From positions 62,001 through 126,000 of the forward strand of contig NZ_LAPV01000009.1 in assembly GCF_000971275.1 (NCBI RefSeq): DNA of 64,000 nt, written 5' to 3'. Below are positions 19,324 through 30,486 of this stretch, in pieces. The notes below the pieces were generated by a model, which ran no database searches, had not been told where the DNA came from, and was given only the letters and a program-made list of their open reading frames with translations. Both the position numbers and the translations under genes were made by a program. The DNA comes from Devosia psychrophila. GTDB taxonomy: Bacteria > Pseudomonadota > Alphaproteobacteria > Rhizobiales > Devosiaceae. Each line of letters begins with the position of its first letter. Positions within the stretch are counted from its first letter, which is position 1.

Positions 19324-20799
19324 ATGACCACGATCAGCCCGCCGCGCCGTGAAAAGCAGTCCTTCACCGATCCCGAGAAGGCCTGGAAATATCTGGCGGA
19401 GCTGTATCACCGCAATACCAGCTTCATCCGCGGTCATCTCGATGCGCTGGCCAAGGGCTCGGTGCCGGAAGGCCGGGTCCGCGCCTGCTATCCTCAGGTG
19501 GAAGTGCGTTCGACCAGCTATAGCAAGACCGAGAGTACCCTGCCCTATGGTTTCCTCCATACGCCCGGGCTGTATCGCACCACGGTGACGGCGCCCGACC
19601 TGTTCAAGCAGTATTTCCAGGAGCAGTTCACTGTCATCCTCAAGAACCATGGTGGCACCATCGACATCACCGAGTCGGACACGCCGATTCCACTGCATTT
19701 TGCGGTGAAGGCCAATGAGCGTATCGACGGCGAGGCGCTCAACGCGCTCAATATTCCGCTGCGCGACGTGTTCGATGCCCCCGACCTTGGCAATACCGAT
19801 GACGAGATTGCCAACGGCACCTTCGTGCCGCCCAAGGGCGGACCATACCCGCTATCGGCCTTCACCGCGCCGCGGGTGGATTACTCGCTGTTCCGGCTGA
19901 GCCATTACACCGGCACCGACGCCAGCCACTTCCAGAATTTTGTGATTTTCACCAACTACGCCTTCTACATCGACGAGTTCTGCCGCATCGCGAAGGGCTA
20001 TATGGCCGATGGCCACCCGCATTATGAGAGCTTCATCGAGCCCGGCAATGTGGTGACCGACAACGCCCTGCGTGGTGGTGCGGTGGCCGGAACGTCGCCG
20101 GTTCGTGCGCCACAAATGCCCGCTTATCACCTGACCGCCGACCGTGGCCGCGGCATCACCATGGTCAATATTGGCGTTGGCCCATCAAATGCCAAAACCA
20201 TCACCGACCATATCGCGGTACTGCGTCCGCATGCCTGGATCATGCTCGGCCACTGCGCCGGGCTACGCAATTCGCAGGAACTGGGCGACTACGTGCTCGC
20301 CCATGCCTATGTGCGAGAGGACCATGTGCTCGATGCCGACTTGCCGCTGTCGGTGCCGATTCCAGCGCTTGCCGAAATCCAGGTCGCGCTTGAGCAGGCG
20401 GTGCACGAGATTACCGACACGCAGGGCGTCGAGACCAAGAAGATCATGCGCACCGGCACGGTTGCCACCTTCGACAACCGCAATTGGGAATTGCGCGACC
20501 AAGTCGAGATTACGCGTCAGCTGAGCCAGTCTCGCGCCGTAGCGCTGGATATGGAGTCAGCGACGATCGCTGCGAATGGATTCCGCTTTAGGGTGCCTTA
20601 TGGGACGTTGCTGTGCGTTTCAGACAAGCCGCTACATGGCGAGCTGAAGCTGCCGGGCATGGCCTCGGATTTCTACCGGACGCAGGTCAACCGGCATTTG
20701 CAGATTGGGCTGCGGGCGATGGAGATATTGCGCGACCAGCCGGCGGAACGGCTGCATTCGCGGAAGCTGCGCAGTTTTGCGGAGACGGCGTTTCAGTAG
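19324..20799 (+). CDS. amn: AMP nucleosidase
   Basis: Hydrolyses AMP to adenine and ribose-5-phosphate, draining the adenylate pool. The 491 residues are close to the E. coli length (about 484), with the family N-terminal domain (AWKYLAELYHRNTSFIRGHL) and the phosphorylase-like C-terminal domain (VNIGVGPSNAKTITDHIAVLRPHAWIM, LGHCAGLRNSQELGDYVLAHAY, and VALDMESATIAANGFRFRVPYGTLL). Divergent from folD. Regulation is not evident beyond an 8-bp hairpin just upstream of the start. Confidence 0.95.
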   Translation: MTTISPPRREKQSFTDPEKAWKYLAELYHRNTSFIRGHLDALAKGSVPEGRVRACYPQVEVRSTSYSKTESTLPYGFLHTPGLYRTTVTAPDLFKQYFQEQFTVILKNHGGTIDITESDTPIPLHFAVKANERIDGEALNALNIPLRDVFDAPDLGNTDDEIANGTFVPPKGGPYPLSAFTAPRVDYSLFRLSHYTGTDASHFQNFVIFTNYAFYIDEFCRIAKGYMADGHPHYESFIEPGNVVTDNALRGGAVAGTSPVRAPQMPAYHLTADRGRGITMVNIGVGPSNAKTITDHIAVLRPHAWIMLGHCAGLRNSQELGDYVLAHAYVREDHVLDADLPLSVPIPALAEIQVALEQAVHEITDTQGVETKKIMRTGTVATFDNRNWELRDQVEITRQLSQSRAVALDMESATIAANGFRFRVPYGTLLCVSDKPLHGELKLPGMASDFYRTQVNRHLQIGLRAMEILRDQPAERLHSRKLRSFAETAFQ

Positions 20800-20938
20800 G
20801 CTTGATTGGTTGAAAAGGGTTGGCGCGTCGTCAAAGCCGGGACGCTGCCTTCACTTTGCATATATGGAGCGCTTGTGGCTTGCTTCAAGCCCCAGACTTG
20901 GCAGTAAAAGGGTGCCCTCATCGCTAGAGGAACTTCCC

Positions 20939-21340
20939 ATGACTCCATCCAATGAAGTGTACTACCACGGCACACGCGCCGATCTGCGCGTGGGCGATCT
21001 GATCGGCCCCGGATACAAGTCGAACTACGGTCAGCATAAGCTCAATGGCTGGGTCTACTTCGCCGCGACCCAGGAGGCGGCGATCTGGGGTGCTGAACTC
21101 GCTATGGGCGACGGACGGCAGCGAATCCACATCGTTGAGCCGACGGGGCCGTTCGTGGACGACCCCAACCTGACGGACAAGAAATTTCCCGGCAATCCGA
21201 CGAAGTCATATCGCAGCCAGCAGCCGCTGCGGGTGATCGGCGAACTCGAAACCTGGCAGGGGCACCCGCCCGAGCAGGTGCAAAAGATGCTGGATCGCCT
21301 GGAAGAGCTGAAACAGCAAGGCATTGAAGCGATCGATTGA
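20939..21340 (+). CDS. arr: Arr-type NAD+: rifamycin ADP-ribosyltransferase
   Basis: A 133-residue protein of the Arr family, which inactivates rifamycins by ADP-ribosylating a hydroxyl of the ansa chain. YHGTRADLRVGDLI (catalytic His), the Tyr in GWVYFAAT, and IVEPTGPFVDDPNLTDKKFPGNPT are near-signature Arr sequences, and the length is the usual one. The start at 20939 has GAGGA 8-9 bases upstream; open codons to the left have no ribosome site. Short Arr proteins are widespread on environmental chromosomes, so this need not be recent acquisition; no mobile element is adjacent. Actual resistance would depend on expression. Confidence 0.93.
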   Translation: MTPSNEVYYHGTRADLRVGDLIGPGYKSNYGQHKLNGWVYFAATQEAAIWGAELAMGDGRQRIHIVEPTGPFVDDPNLTDKKFPGNPTKSYRSQQPLRVIGELETWQGHPPEQVQKMLDRLEELKQQGIEAID

Positions 21341-21364
21341 TGCGGTTTACCAGTATCAGCCATT

Positions 21365-21394
21365 AAAAAAGCCCGGCATCGCTGCCGGGCTTTT
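21365..21394. terminator. Bidirectional intrinsic terminator between arr and eno
   Basis: AGCCCGGCA (21370-21378) pairs with TGCCGGGCT (21383-21391) around a 4-base loop. It is preceded by six A and followed by TTTT, so it can stop both arr (plus) and eno (minus). Confidence 0.88.
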
Positions 21395-21412
21395 GCATTC
21401 AGTGTGGTGAAT

Positions 21413-22723
<1,311 letters not shown>

Positions 22724-22806
22724 TCAGCGCCTCTCGTAGACGCCCCTTGTGACAAGTAAAAGAGGGCAGATACAAAAAACCGCCACGCGCGCCTGTAAGC
22801 CAGGCG

Positions 22807-23763
22807 TCAGATGCTCAATTTGCCATTAGCGATCAACCAGGACACCGATTGCTGGACCGCCGCGAGCGATGAGTAACGCGGCACATGTCCAAGCAGGCGT
22901 CGGCCCTTGTCTATCGAACAGTTGGGACTGCGGGAAATATGCCCCCAGCTCGATTCCGCATTCTCGGCCGATTGCCGTGACTTCCAGTCTTCCCAAGGCA
23001 GAAATTCAAGATTGGGTTCATGGCCAAACCACCTCGACATCGCCTCGGCGTAATGACGCAGTGTAATGGCTCCGGGCGACACAGCATGAAAGGCCTCACC
23101 CGTGGACGCACCCCAATTGGCGATAGCCAGCATCATCAATTGCGCAATGTCGTCGGCGTGGACATGATGTACCGTCTCCATGCCGAAGTTGGGCAGTGCC
23201 AGCCGCTTTCCATGCGCCAGGGTGGCGAACGCTGCATCGTCAAAATGGCCGGCCGGATTGAGCGGCGACCAACCCTCGCCCACAATATGGCCGGGATGCA
23301 GGATGGTCACAGGAAAGCCCCGTCGCCGGGCCAGGTCGAGCAGATACCGCTCAATGGCGGCCTTTTGGATGCCATAGTCGCCGAAGGGCCGCTTGGTGAC
23401 ATCCTCTGGCGTCGGCACGACCTCGGAAAAGCCATGCGTCCAGATCGTGCCAATATGCAGGAAGTGCTGGACCTTTCCGATCAGCGCTTCCGCCAACTGC
23501 GACGCGCTGGCAAGCGTAAAGCAGATATTGTCGATGACGATCTCTGGCTTGAGCGCGGCTATGGCGGTGCCGAATTCCCCTTGTTTTTCGAGAAGATCGC
23601 GGTCCAGCGTGACCCGTTCCACCACAGCCCAAGTCGGATCATCGGCGTAGGGCTTTGACGCACCGCGCGTTACCGCCGCGACCTCATGACCCGCCCGGAC
23701 AAGGCGCGGGACGAGATAGCTGCCGATGTGCCCCGTGGCTCCGATGACAACGATGCGCGCCAT
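22807..23763 (-). CDS. NAD-dependent epimerase/dehydratase family protein
   Basis: A 318-residue extended short-chain dehydrogenase. The nucleotide-binding GATGHIG (residues 8-14) and the YxxxK pair (Tyr130, Lys134, in GDYGIQKAAIE) are intact, followed by VTILHPGHIVG, so it should be active. The substrate is probably a nucleotide sugar or a related polyol, but nothing in the neighbourhood fixes it. About 240 bases separate it from the oxidoreductase gene on the same strand. Confidence 0.83.
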   Translation of the reverse strand: MARIVVIGATGHIGSYLVPRLVRAGHEVAAVTRGASKPYADDPTWAVVERVTLDRDLLEKQGEFGTAIAALKPEIVIDNICFTLASASQLAEALIGKVQHFLHIGTIWTHGFSEVVPTPEDVTKRPFGDYGIQKAAIERYLLDLARRRGFPVTILHPGHIVGEGWSPLNPAGHFDDAAFATLAHGKRLALPNFGMETVHHVHADDIAQLMMLAIANWGASTGEAFHAVSPGAITLRHYAEAMSRWFGHEPNLEFLPWEDWKSRQSAENAESSWGHISRSPNCSIDKGRRLLGHVPRYSSLAAVQQSVSWLIANGKLSI

Positions 23764-24002
23764 GATGAAATCTCATTTCCGGTTATGGATTAGCCAAGCT
23801 GCGGCTTTGTCCTAGCATGTCAGTGCATCGTGTGTAGAACACGTTCCTGAGGAGGACGGTTGCGAGAAAACGCTGCTGTAGCGGCGACATTGGCCGTCCG
23901 TGCCCTGGAACGACGATGCTGGCCGGAGGGAGGTCCAGGCGAGACCGGGTGTAACGCTCGGTACGGCTGCGATCAAGCGCTGATTGGGCTTGCTGGAATT
24001 GG

Positions 24003-25070
24003 CTAGCCCAGCTTTTGTGCCGCACCGGCTGCGGCATGCTCGGTGCGGTCTTTCTCGGTGACCGCGGCCAGATCGATAATTCTCTGCAGATTGGCGGCGT
24101 GTCGGAAGCTTGGTTCCTGATTGACGCCGGTGCGGACTGCCTCGGTGAAGCGGGCATAATTGGTTGGCGTTGGTTCGACGGCGACCTCGGTCCATGTTGC
24201 GGCTTCGACGTCACCGCCGAGGCAGGTCATCAGCTTGGGATTGAAGTTGGTGTCTGTGACTTCGATACCACCCTTCTCTCCGTAGATCCTCAGGCGCAGG
24301 TCATTGAGGTGGCCCGAGCCCCAACGGGTGGCGTGGATGGCGGCCATGGCGCCATTGTCCATTTCGGCGGTCATGACGAAGGTGTCGTTGGCGTCGAGGT
24401 CATACTCGCCGATGCGGGAATCCTCGGCCTTGTGGAAGGTCTGAAGGCGGAAGAACGCCGTCTTGTAGTCGCAGCCGGCTGCATAGGAGGCGAAGTCGAG
24501 GATATGGATGCCGATGTCGCCCAGCACACCATTTGAGCCGTGCCTGGTGCTAAGGCGCCAGAGCCAGGTCGGCGAGCTGCGCCAATCGCCCCAGGCCTTC
24601 GATACCAGCCAGCTTTGCAGATAGCTGGCCTCGATATGCTTGACCTCACCGATAGCGCCAGCGGCGATCAGGTCATGGGCTTTCTGCAGTTGCGGCACGT
24701 TGCGATAGGTCAGGTTGACCATGTTGATCAGGCCGAGCCTTTCGGCCAGTTCAGTCATTTCTACGGTTTTGGCGTGGTCAGTCGCCAGCGGCTTTTCACA
24801 GAACACATGCTTGCCAGCATTCAGGATGGCGAGGGTTGTAGGGTAATGCACGCGGTCAGGTGTGATATTAGTGACGGCGTCAAACTCGCCCCAGGCAAGC
24901 GCCTCTTCGAGGGTCAAAAATCCGCGTGGAATGCCATGCAGTTCGCGGAACTCGGTGAGCTTGGCCTCGTCGGTATCGACCGCCGCAACGATCTCAACGC
25001 CCTCGATTTCGTTGAACCCCTTGACGTGAAGCCGGGCCATGCCGCCGGTGCCGAGCATGAGAAGTCGCAT
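24003..25070 (-). CDS. Gfo/Idh/MocA-family oxidoreductase
   Basis: A 355-residue NAD(P)-dependent oxidoreductase of sugars or inositols. It has the Rossmann GTGGMARLHVKGF (7-19), the EKP motif at 92-94 (CEKPLATDH), and the C-terminal domain with DIGIHILDFASYAAG, where the Asp/His pair is catalytic in the family. The start at 25070 follows AGGGG; 13 open codons upstream are excluded. No pathway neighbour identifies its substrate. The epimerase/dehydratase family gene lies next on the same strand, which hints at a shared sugar role, but the 240-base gap weakens that. Confidence 0.88.
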   Translation of the reverse strand: MRLLMLGTGGMARLHVKGFNEIEGVEIVAAVDTDEAKLTEFRELHGIPRGFLTLEEALAWGEFDAVTNITPDRVHYPTTLAILNAGKHVFCEKPLATDHAKTVEMTELAERLGLINMVNLTYRNVPQLQKAHDLIAAGAIGEVKHIEASYLQSWLVSKAWGDWRSSPTWLWRLSTRHGSNGVLGDIGIHILDFASYAAGCDYKTAFFRLQTFHKAEDSRIGEYDLDANDTFVMTAEMDNGAMAAIHATRWGSGHLNDLRLRIYGEKGGIEVTDTNFNPKLMTCLGGDVEAATWTEVAVEPTPTNYARFTEAVRTGVNQEPSFRHAANLQRIIDLAAVTEKDRTEHAAAGAAQKLG

Positions 25071-25142
25071 TGGAAACCCCTGGGTTACGGAACGTTGCGT
25101 CAGCTGCAAGGCTAAAGTCGTCCGCGACCGGAAGGGTTGCCA

Positions 25143-25319
25143 CTAGTCTTTCAGCTTGTGGCCGTCGATCTTTTTCTGGGCCAGCGCCTTTTCGGCTGCC
25201 TGCTGCAGTTTTTCGCCCTTGGTGCGGCCGAACAGCAGACGATTTTGGGCTGCTTGATCGTCCTTGGACGCGCGGGCCTTCTGCTTGCGGACGGTGCGGA
25301 GATTGATGATTTCAGCCAT
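25143..25319 (-). CDS. DUF4169 family small protein
   Basis: A 58-residue, Lys/Arg/Gln-rich protein beginning MAEIINLRTVRKQKAR and ending HKLKD. The IINLR start and the basic helix match DUF4169, a short family common in alphaproteobacteria and of unknown function. It lies 24 bases after the pyrG stop on the same strand, so it is probably co-transcribed with pyrG. No membrane segment or cysteine is present. Confidence 0.8.
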   Translation of the reverse strand: MAEIINLRTVRKQKARASKDDQAAQNRLLFGRTKGEKLQQAAEKALAQKKIDGHKLKD

Positions 25320-25343
25320 GCGAGGATTTTAGCAGGATTTCAG

Positions 25344-26978
<1,635 letters not shown>

Positions 26979-27028
26979 TCACCTTAATCACATCAGCGTC
27001 GATTCGTAGAGCTAGCTTTGCGCTCTAC

Positions 27029-27060
27029 ACAAAAAGAAAGAAGGGGATGTTTCCATCCCC
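27029..27060 (-). terminator. Intrinsic terminator after secG
   Basis: On the minus strand GGGGATG (27054-27060) pairs with CATCCCC (27043-27049) around GAAA, followed by TTCTTTCTTTTT. It lies just after the secG stop and isolates secG from pyrG. Confidence 0.85.
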
Positions 27061-27083
27061 CTCTTTGTGTCGCCTTGCGGCGC

Positions 27084-27599
27084 TTAGTTGGTCGCCGGAG
27101 CGACCGGCGTTTCAGCGGGGGTCGCCGCCGGAGCATCCGGCACCGGCAGGTCACTGTTGGCGTCGGGAGCCGCAGGCGCAGCGTCAGTCGCAGCTGGCGC
27201 AATGTCTTGGGTGACCGGATCGGCGCCGGCAGGTGCCGTCGGATCAGATGCAGGAACCGGAAGGTCGGAGGTCGTGCCGCCCTGCAGTGAATTCAGCGCA
27301 TCGAGCACGCTGGTCGGCGCGGCGCCATCTTCCGTTGCCGTCGCACGCTCGAGAATTCCCGAGGTGGTGCGATCCAGTTCCGAGATAATGGTCAGGCCAA
27401 TCGCCGTGGCGAAGAACAGCGTCGCCAGAATCGCCGTGGTACGGGTCAGCAGGTTCGCCGAGCCGCGGGCGGTCATGAAACCACCACCGCCGCCGCCACC
27501 GCCAATGCCCAGCGCGCCGCCCTCGGAGCGCTGCAGCAGGATAACTGCAATCAGCGCCAGGACGATCAGCAAATAGGCCACAATCAGGACGTTTGCCAT
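27084..27599 (-). CDS. secG: Preprotein translocase subunit SecG
   Basis: Inner-membrane subunit of the SecYEG export channel. Residues 1-21 and about 53-73 are the two membrane segments, flanking QRSEGGALGIGGGGGGGGFMTARG, the typical cytosolic loop. At 171 residues it is longer than the E. coli protein because of an Ala/Pro/Asp-rich tail (about 95-171), a normal feature of alphaproteobacterial SecG. It follows tpiA on the same strand after a 111-base gap. Confidence 0.94.
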   Translation of the reverse strand: MANVLIVAYLLIVLALIAVILLQRSEGGALGIGGGGGGGGFMTARGSANLLTRTTAILATLFFATAIGLTIISELDRTTSGILERATATEDGAAPTSVLDALNSLQGGTTSDLPVPASDPTAPAGADPVTQDIAPAATDAAPAAPDANSDLPVPDAPAATPAETPVAPATN

Positions 27600-27710
27600 T
27601 CTGTCTCAGTCTATTGGTCTGTCAAAAGATGGCGCGTCTTACACGCCCCTGCCAGCAAATGCCATAGGCCAGCCGGAATTTCCAACCGGCCTCACAGCAT
27701 CAGCCTTGCA

Positions 27711-28466
27711 CTACACAGCCGAGATAATGGTGTAGAAGTCTTTTGCCAAGAGGCTGGCGCCGCCGACGAGGCCTCCGTTGACGTTTTCGATCTGCAGAAT
27801 CTCGCGCGCATTCTGCGGCTTGAGCGAACCGCCATAGAGAATGTGGATCGATGCGCCCTTGTCGCCGAAGCGATCAACGAGCTGGCGACGGATTGAATTG
27901 TGCATCTGGGCAATGTCGTCATTACTTGGGGTGCGGCCGGTGCCGATGGCCCATATCGGCTCATAGGCTATGATGACCTGATGCAGCTCGGCGGCATCGG
28001 GAATTGAGGCGGCGAGCTGGGCGGCCACCACGGAATCAGCCGTGCCGCCATCGCGCTGCGCTTCGGTCTCTCCGACACAGATGATCGGCTTGAGCCCAGA
28101 CCCGATAGCCGCTTCAGCCTTCGCCCTGACCTGATCGTCGGTTTCGCCATGATTGGCGCGGCGCTCGGAATGGCCCACGATGACATACTGCGCGCCAGCA
28201 TCGGCGAGCATCGAGGCGGAAACGTCGCCTGTATGGGCGCCTGATGCCACAGCATGGCAATCCTGTCCGCCGGCCAGTATGCCGGCACTAGCGCCTTGGC
28301 GAGCAACGGCGGCAAGAATGGTAGCGGGGGGGCAGATAACGACCAACGCCCGGGGTGCTTCGCCGGTGGTGAGCATGCCTGCAAGCGTCGTCAACTCCTC
28401 CAGCGAGCCCCTCAGGCCGTTCATTTTCCAGTTCCCTGCGATCAGCGGCGTAATTGTCGTTGTCAC
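27711..28466 (-). CDS. tpiA: Triose-phosphate isomerase
   Basis: Interconverts dihydroxyacetone phosphate and glyceraldehyde-3-phosphate. Catalytic Lys in AGNWKMNG, His in VIVGHSERR, and Glu in [12 protein letters not shown] are present. I choose GTG at 28466 (251 residues), because AGGAG lies 6 bases upstream; an ATG five codons earlier, at 28481, overlaps that ribosome site and would give an atypical start. Divergent from the ppiD-like gene. Confidence 0.95.
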   Translation of the reverse strand: MTTTITPLIAGNWKMNGLRGSLEELTTLAGMLTTGEAPRALVVICPPATILAAVARQGASAGILAGGQDCHAVASGAHTGDVSASMLADAGAQYVIVGHSERRANHGETDDQVRAKAEAAIGSGLKPIICVGETEAQRDGGTADSVVAAQLAASIPDAAELHQVIIAYEPIWAIGTGRTPSNDDIAQMHNSIRRQLVDRFGDKGASIHILYGGSLKPQNAREILQIENVNGGLVGGASLLAKDFYTIISAV

Positions 28467-28591
28467 TCTTTGCTCCTGCATGCCTCTTGCACCGGGACTA
28501 GGTTTGCCCTAACCCCGGCTGTCAAAATGGATTACTAGTGCCCTCCCGCTATCGCGGTAAAGCCTCGTGTTGCCCAAATGGAACGTCTCAG

Positions 28592-30463
28592 ATGCTTGAT
28601 AGTTTGCGTGTTTTTGCAAAATCCTGGCCCGGTAAGATCATGGGCGGCTTCCTGCTTGTTGGTATCGCCGGCTTTGGCATCAACAATGTCATCACCGATC
28701 TGGGCAGCAACACTGTAGCCCGAGTCGGTAACGCAGAAATCAATTCCCGCGAGTTCCTGCGCGCTTATCAAAACCAGCTGAACCAGGTGGCTCAGCAGAT
28801 TGGCTCCGTGCCGACGGCAGAGGAAGCCGTCAACCTGGGCGTACCTTCCATGGTGCTGCAGAACCTTGCACAAGATGCGGCTCTCGATCAGGTAGCTGAC
28901 GATTTTGGCCTGGGCGTGTCCGAGGACCAGCTCAGCAAGATGCTGCGCGCCGATCCATCGTTCCAGAACGCATTGGGGGTGTTTGATCCCTCCAGCTTCA
29001 CCCAGGTGCTGCAGTCGAGCGGCCTGACAGAGGCAGAATATTTCGAGAGCCAGACTGAGTCAGCACGCCGCCAGCAGCTCGTGCTGAGCCTGTTTGGTGA
29101 CACCAAGCTGCCGGCTACGGCGTCAACCCTCGTCAATCGCTATGCAGCCGACCGTCGTACCATCGACTATTTCGTGCTGGGCGAGACCAATGTCGAAACC
29201 CCAGCTGCGCCGACCGAAGCCGAGCTGGCCGCCTACCTGACCGAGCATCAGGCAGAGTTCCGCACGGTCGAAACTCGCTCGGTGCAGATGCTGCGCCTGA
29301 CCACTGCCGACCTGGCGGCGACCAAGACCATAAGCGAAGACGCGGTTGCGGCGGAATTTGAGCGCACCAAGGCGAGCCTCGTGCAGGCCGAACGCCGCAC
29401 CATCCAGCAGGTCGTGCTGAACGATGAGCAGGTTGCAGCTTTCCAAGCTGGCCTCGCTGCCGGCACGCCGTTTGAAGGTCTGGTTGCAGAAGCCGGCGTT
29501 ACGCCGACCGACCTCGGTAGCCTGACTCAGGCCCAGATCAACGATACCAATCTGGCCGCAGCAGCCTTTGGCGTTGCACAGGGCAGCTTCGTCATCATCG
29601 ACGGCGTAGCCGGCAAGCGCGCCGTACACGTCTCTGCCATCGAAGGCGGCGGCGAGCCGAACCTTGAAGGCTCCCGCGAACAGATTACCCAGAACCTCGC
29701 GCTTGCCGAAGCCCGCGACGAACTGGCCGAAGTGCAGGACCAGATCGAAGAACTGCGCGCCGCATTCCGCCCGCTGAGCGAGATTGCCACACGGTTCAAC
29801 CTCGACCTCTATGAGACCAATGTCACCGCCGCCGGCACCGAACTCGACGTGCTGCCGGACCTGAGCACCGAGGATCGTCCGCGGGTGACGCAGGCCGTCT
29901 TCAAGGCTACCGAAGGCGCGCTTACACCAGCCATCACTCTGGCAGGCAATGGCAACCTTTGGTTCGACCTCAACAAGATCGATCCGGCGCGCGACCAGAC
30001 GCTGGACGAGGTACGTGACCAGGTTGCGACGGCCTTGACCACCGAACGTACGAATAATGCGATCATTGCGGCCCAGGCCGAGGCTGTGAAACGTCTCGAC
30101 AATGGCGAAGCGATTGCCGATGTCGCGACGTCTTACAACGTGTTCCCGCAGCTCAGCCCGCCGTTCACCCGCTTCGGCTCGGATGACGGTACTGTAGATG
30201 CTGCTGTCGCGTCTGCCGCATTTTCTGGCGCTGCCGATCATCACGGTTCGGCGGTCAATCAGGCGGGCGAATTCATCGTGTTCCAGGTGACCGACCTGAC
30301 CGCGGCTGAAGGCGCTTTGGCAAAGGCTGCCAATGACAGCCTCGAGAACGAGCAGCGCGTCGGCATCTATGGCGACTTCGTCACCGCTGTGCGCGACGAT
30401 GCCGGACTGCGCATCAACCAACAGGCACTCAGCGCCGCGCTGGCACTCAATACCGGCCTGTAA
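28592..30463 (+). CDS. ppiD: PpiD-like membrane-anchored peptidyl-prolyl isomerase
   Basis: A 623-residue periplasmic folding factor with a SurA_N-type chaperone domain and a parvulin-like core. The N-terminus MLDSLRVFAKSWPGKI leads into a single membrane helix (about 16-33), then VARVGNAEINSREF, the usual start of the SurA_N_3 domain. The parvulin-like region is about residues 240-365, and a second partial one may lie near 480-600. The start at 28592 is inferred from the membrane helix and family alignment; 18 upstream codons were excluded. It precedes trpE by 23 bases, a common alphaproteobacterial order. Confidence 0.88.
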   Translation: MLDSLRVFAKSWPGKIMGGFLLVGIAGFGINNVITDLGSNTVARVGNAEINSREFLRAYQNQLNQVAQQIGSVPTAEEAVNLGVPSMVLQNLAQDAALDQVADDFGLGVSEDQLSKMLRADPSFQNALGVFDPSSFTQVLQSSGLTEAEYFESQTESARRQQLVLSLFGDTKLPATASTLVNRYAADRRTIDYFVLGETNVETPAAPTEAELAAYLTEHQAEFRTVETRSVQMLRLTTADLAATKTISEDAVAAEFERTKASLVQAERRTIQQVVLNDEQVAAFQAGLAAGTPFEGLVAEAGVTPTDLGSLTQAQINDTNLAAAAFGVAQGSFVIIDGVAGKRAVHVSAIEGGGEPNLEGSREQITQNLALAEARDELAEVQDQIEELRAAFRPLSEIATRFNLDLYETNVTAAGTELDVLPDLSTEDRPRVTQAVFKATEGALTPAITLAGNGNLWFDLNKIDPARDQTLDEVRDQVATALTTERTNNAIIAAQAEAVKRLDNGEAIADVATSYNVFPQLSPPFTRFGSDDGTVDAAVASAAFSGAADHHGSAVNQAGEFIVFQVTDLTAAEGALAKAANDSLENEQRVGIYGDFVTAVRDDAGLRINQQALSAALALNTGL

Positions 30464-30486
30464 TCCACGGGCCGGCCCAACCCAAA

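Noticed and set aside
20705-20938. N-terminal extension of arr
   Set aside because: The upstream codons overlap amn and lack a ribosome site, while the ATG at 20939 has GAGGA and gives the standard Arr length.
23764-24002. Gene between the epimerase and Gfo/Idh/MocA genes
   Set aside because: The minus-strand frames there run into the oxidoreductase gene and show low-complexity composition; no ribosome site or family match.
29123-30421. A 432-codon minus-strand frame opposite the ppiD-like gene
   Set aside because: Antisense shadow without domain signal, lying within a clear membrane-anchored folding factor.
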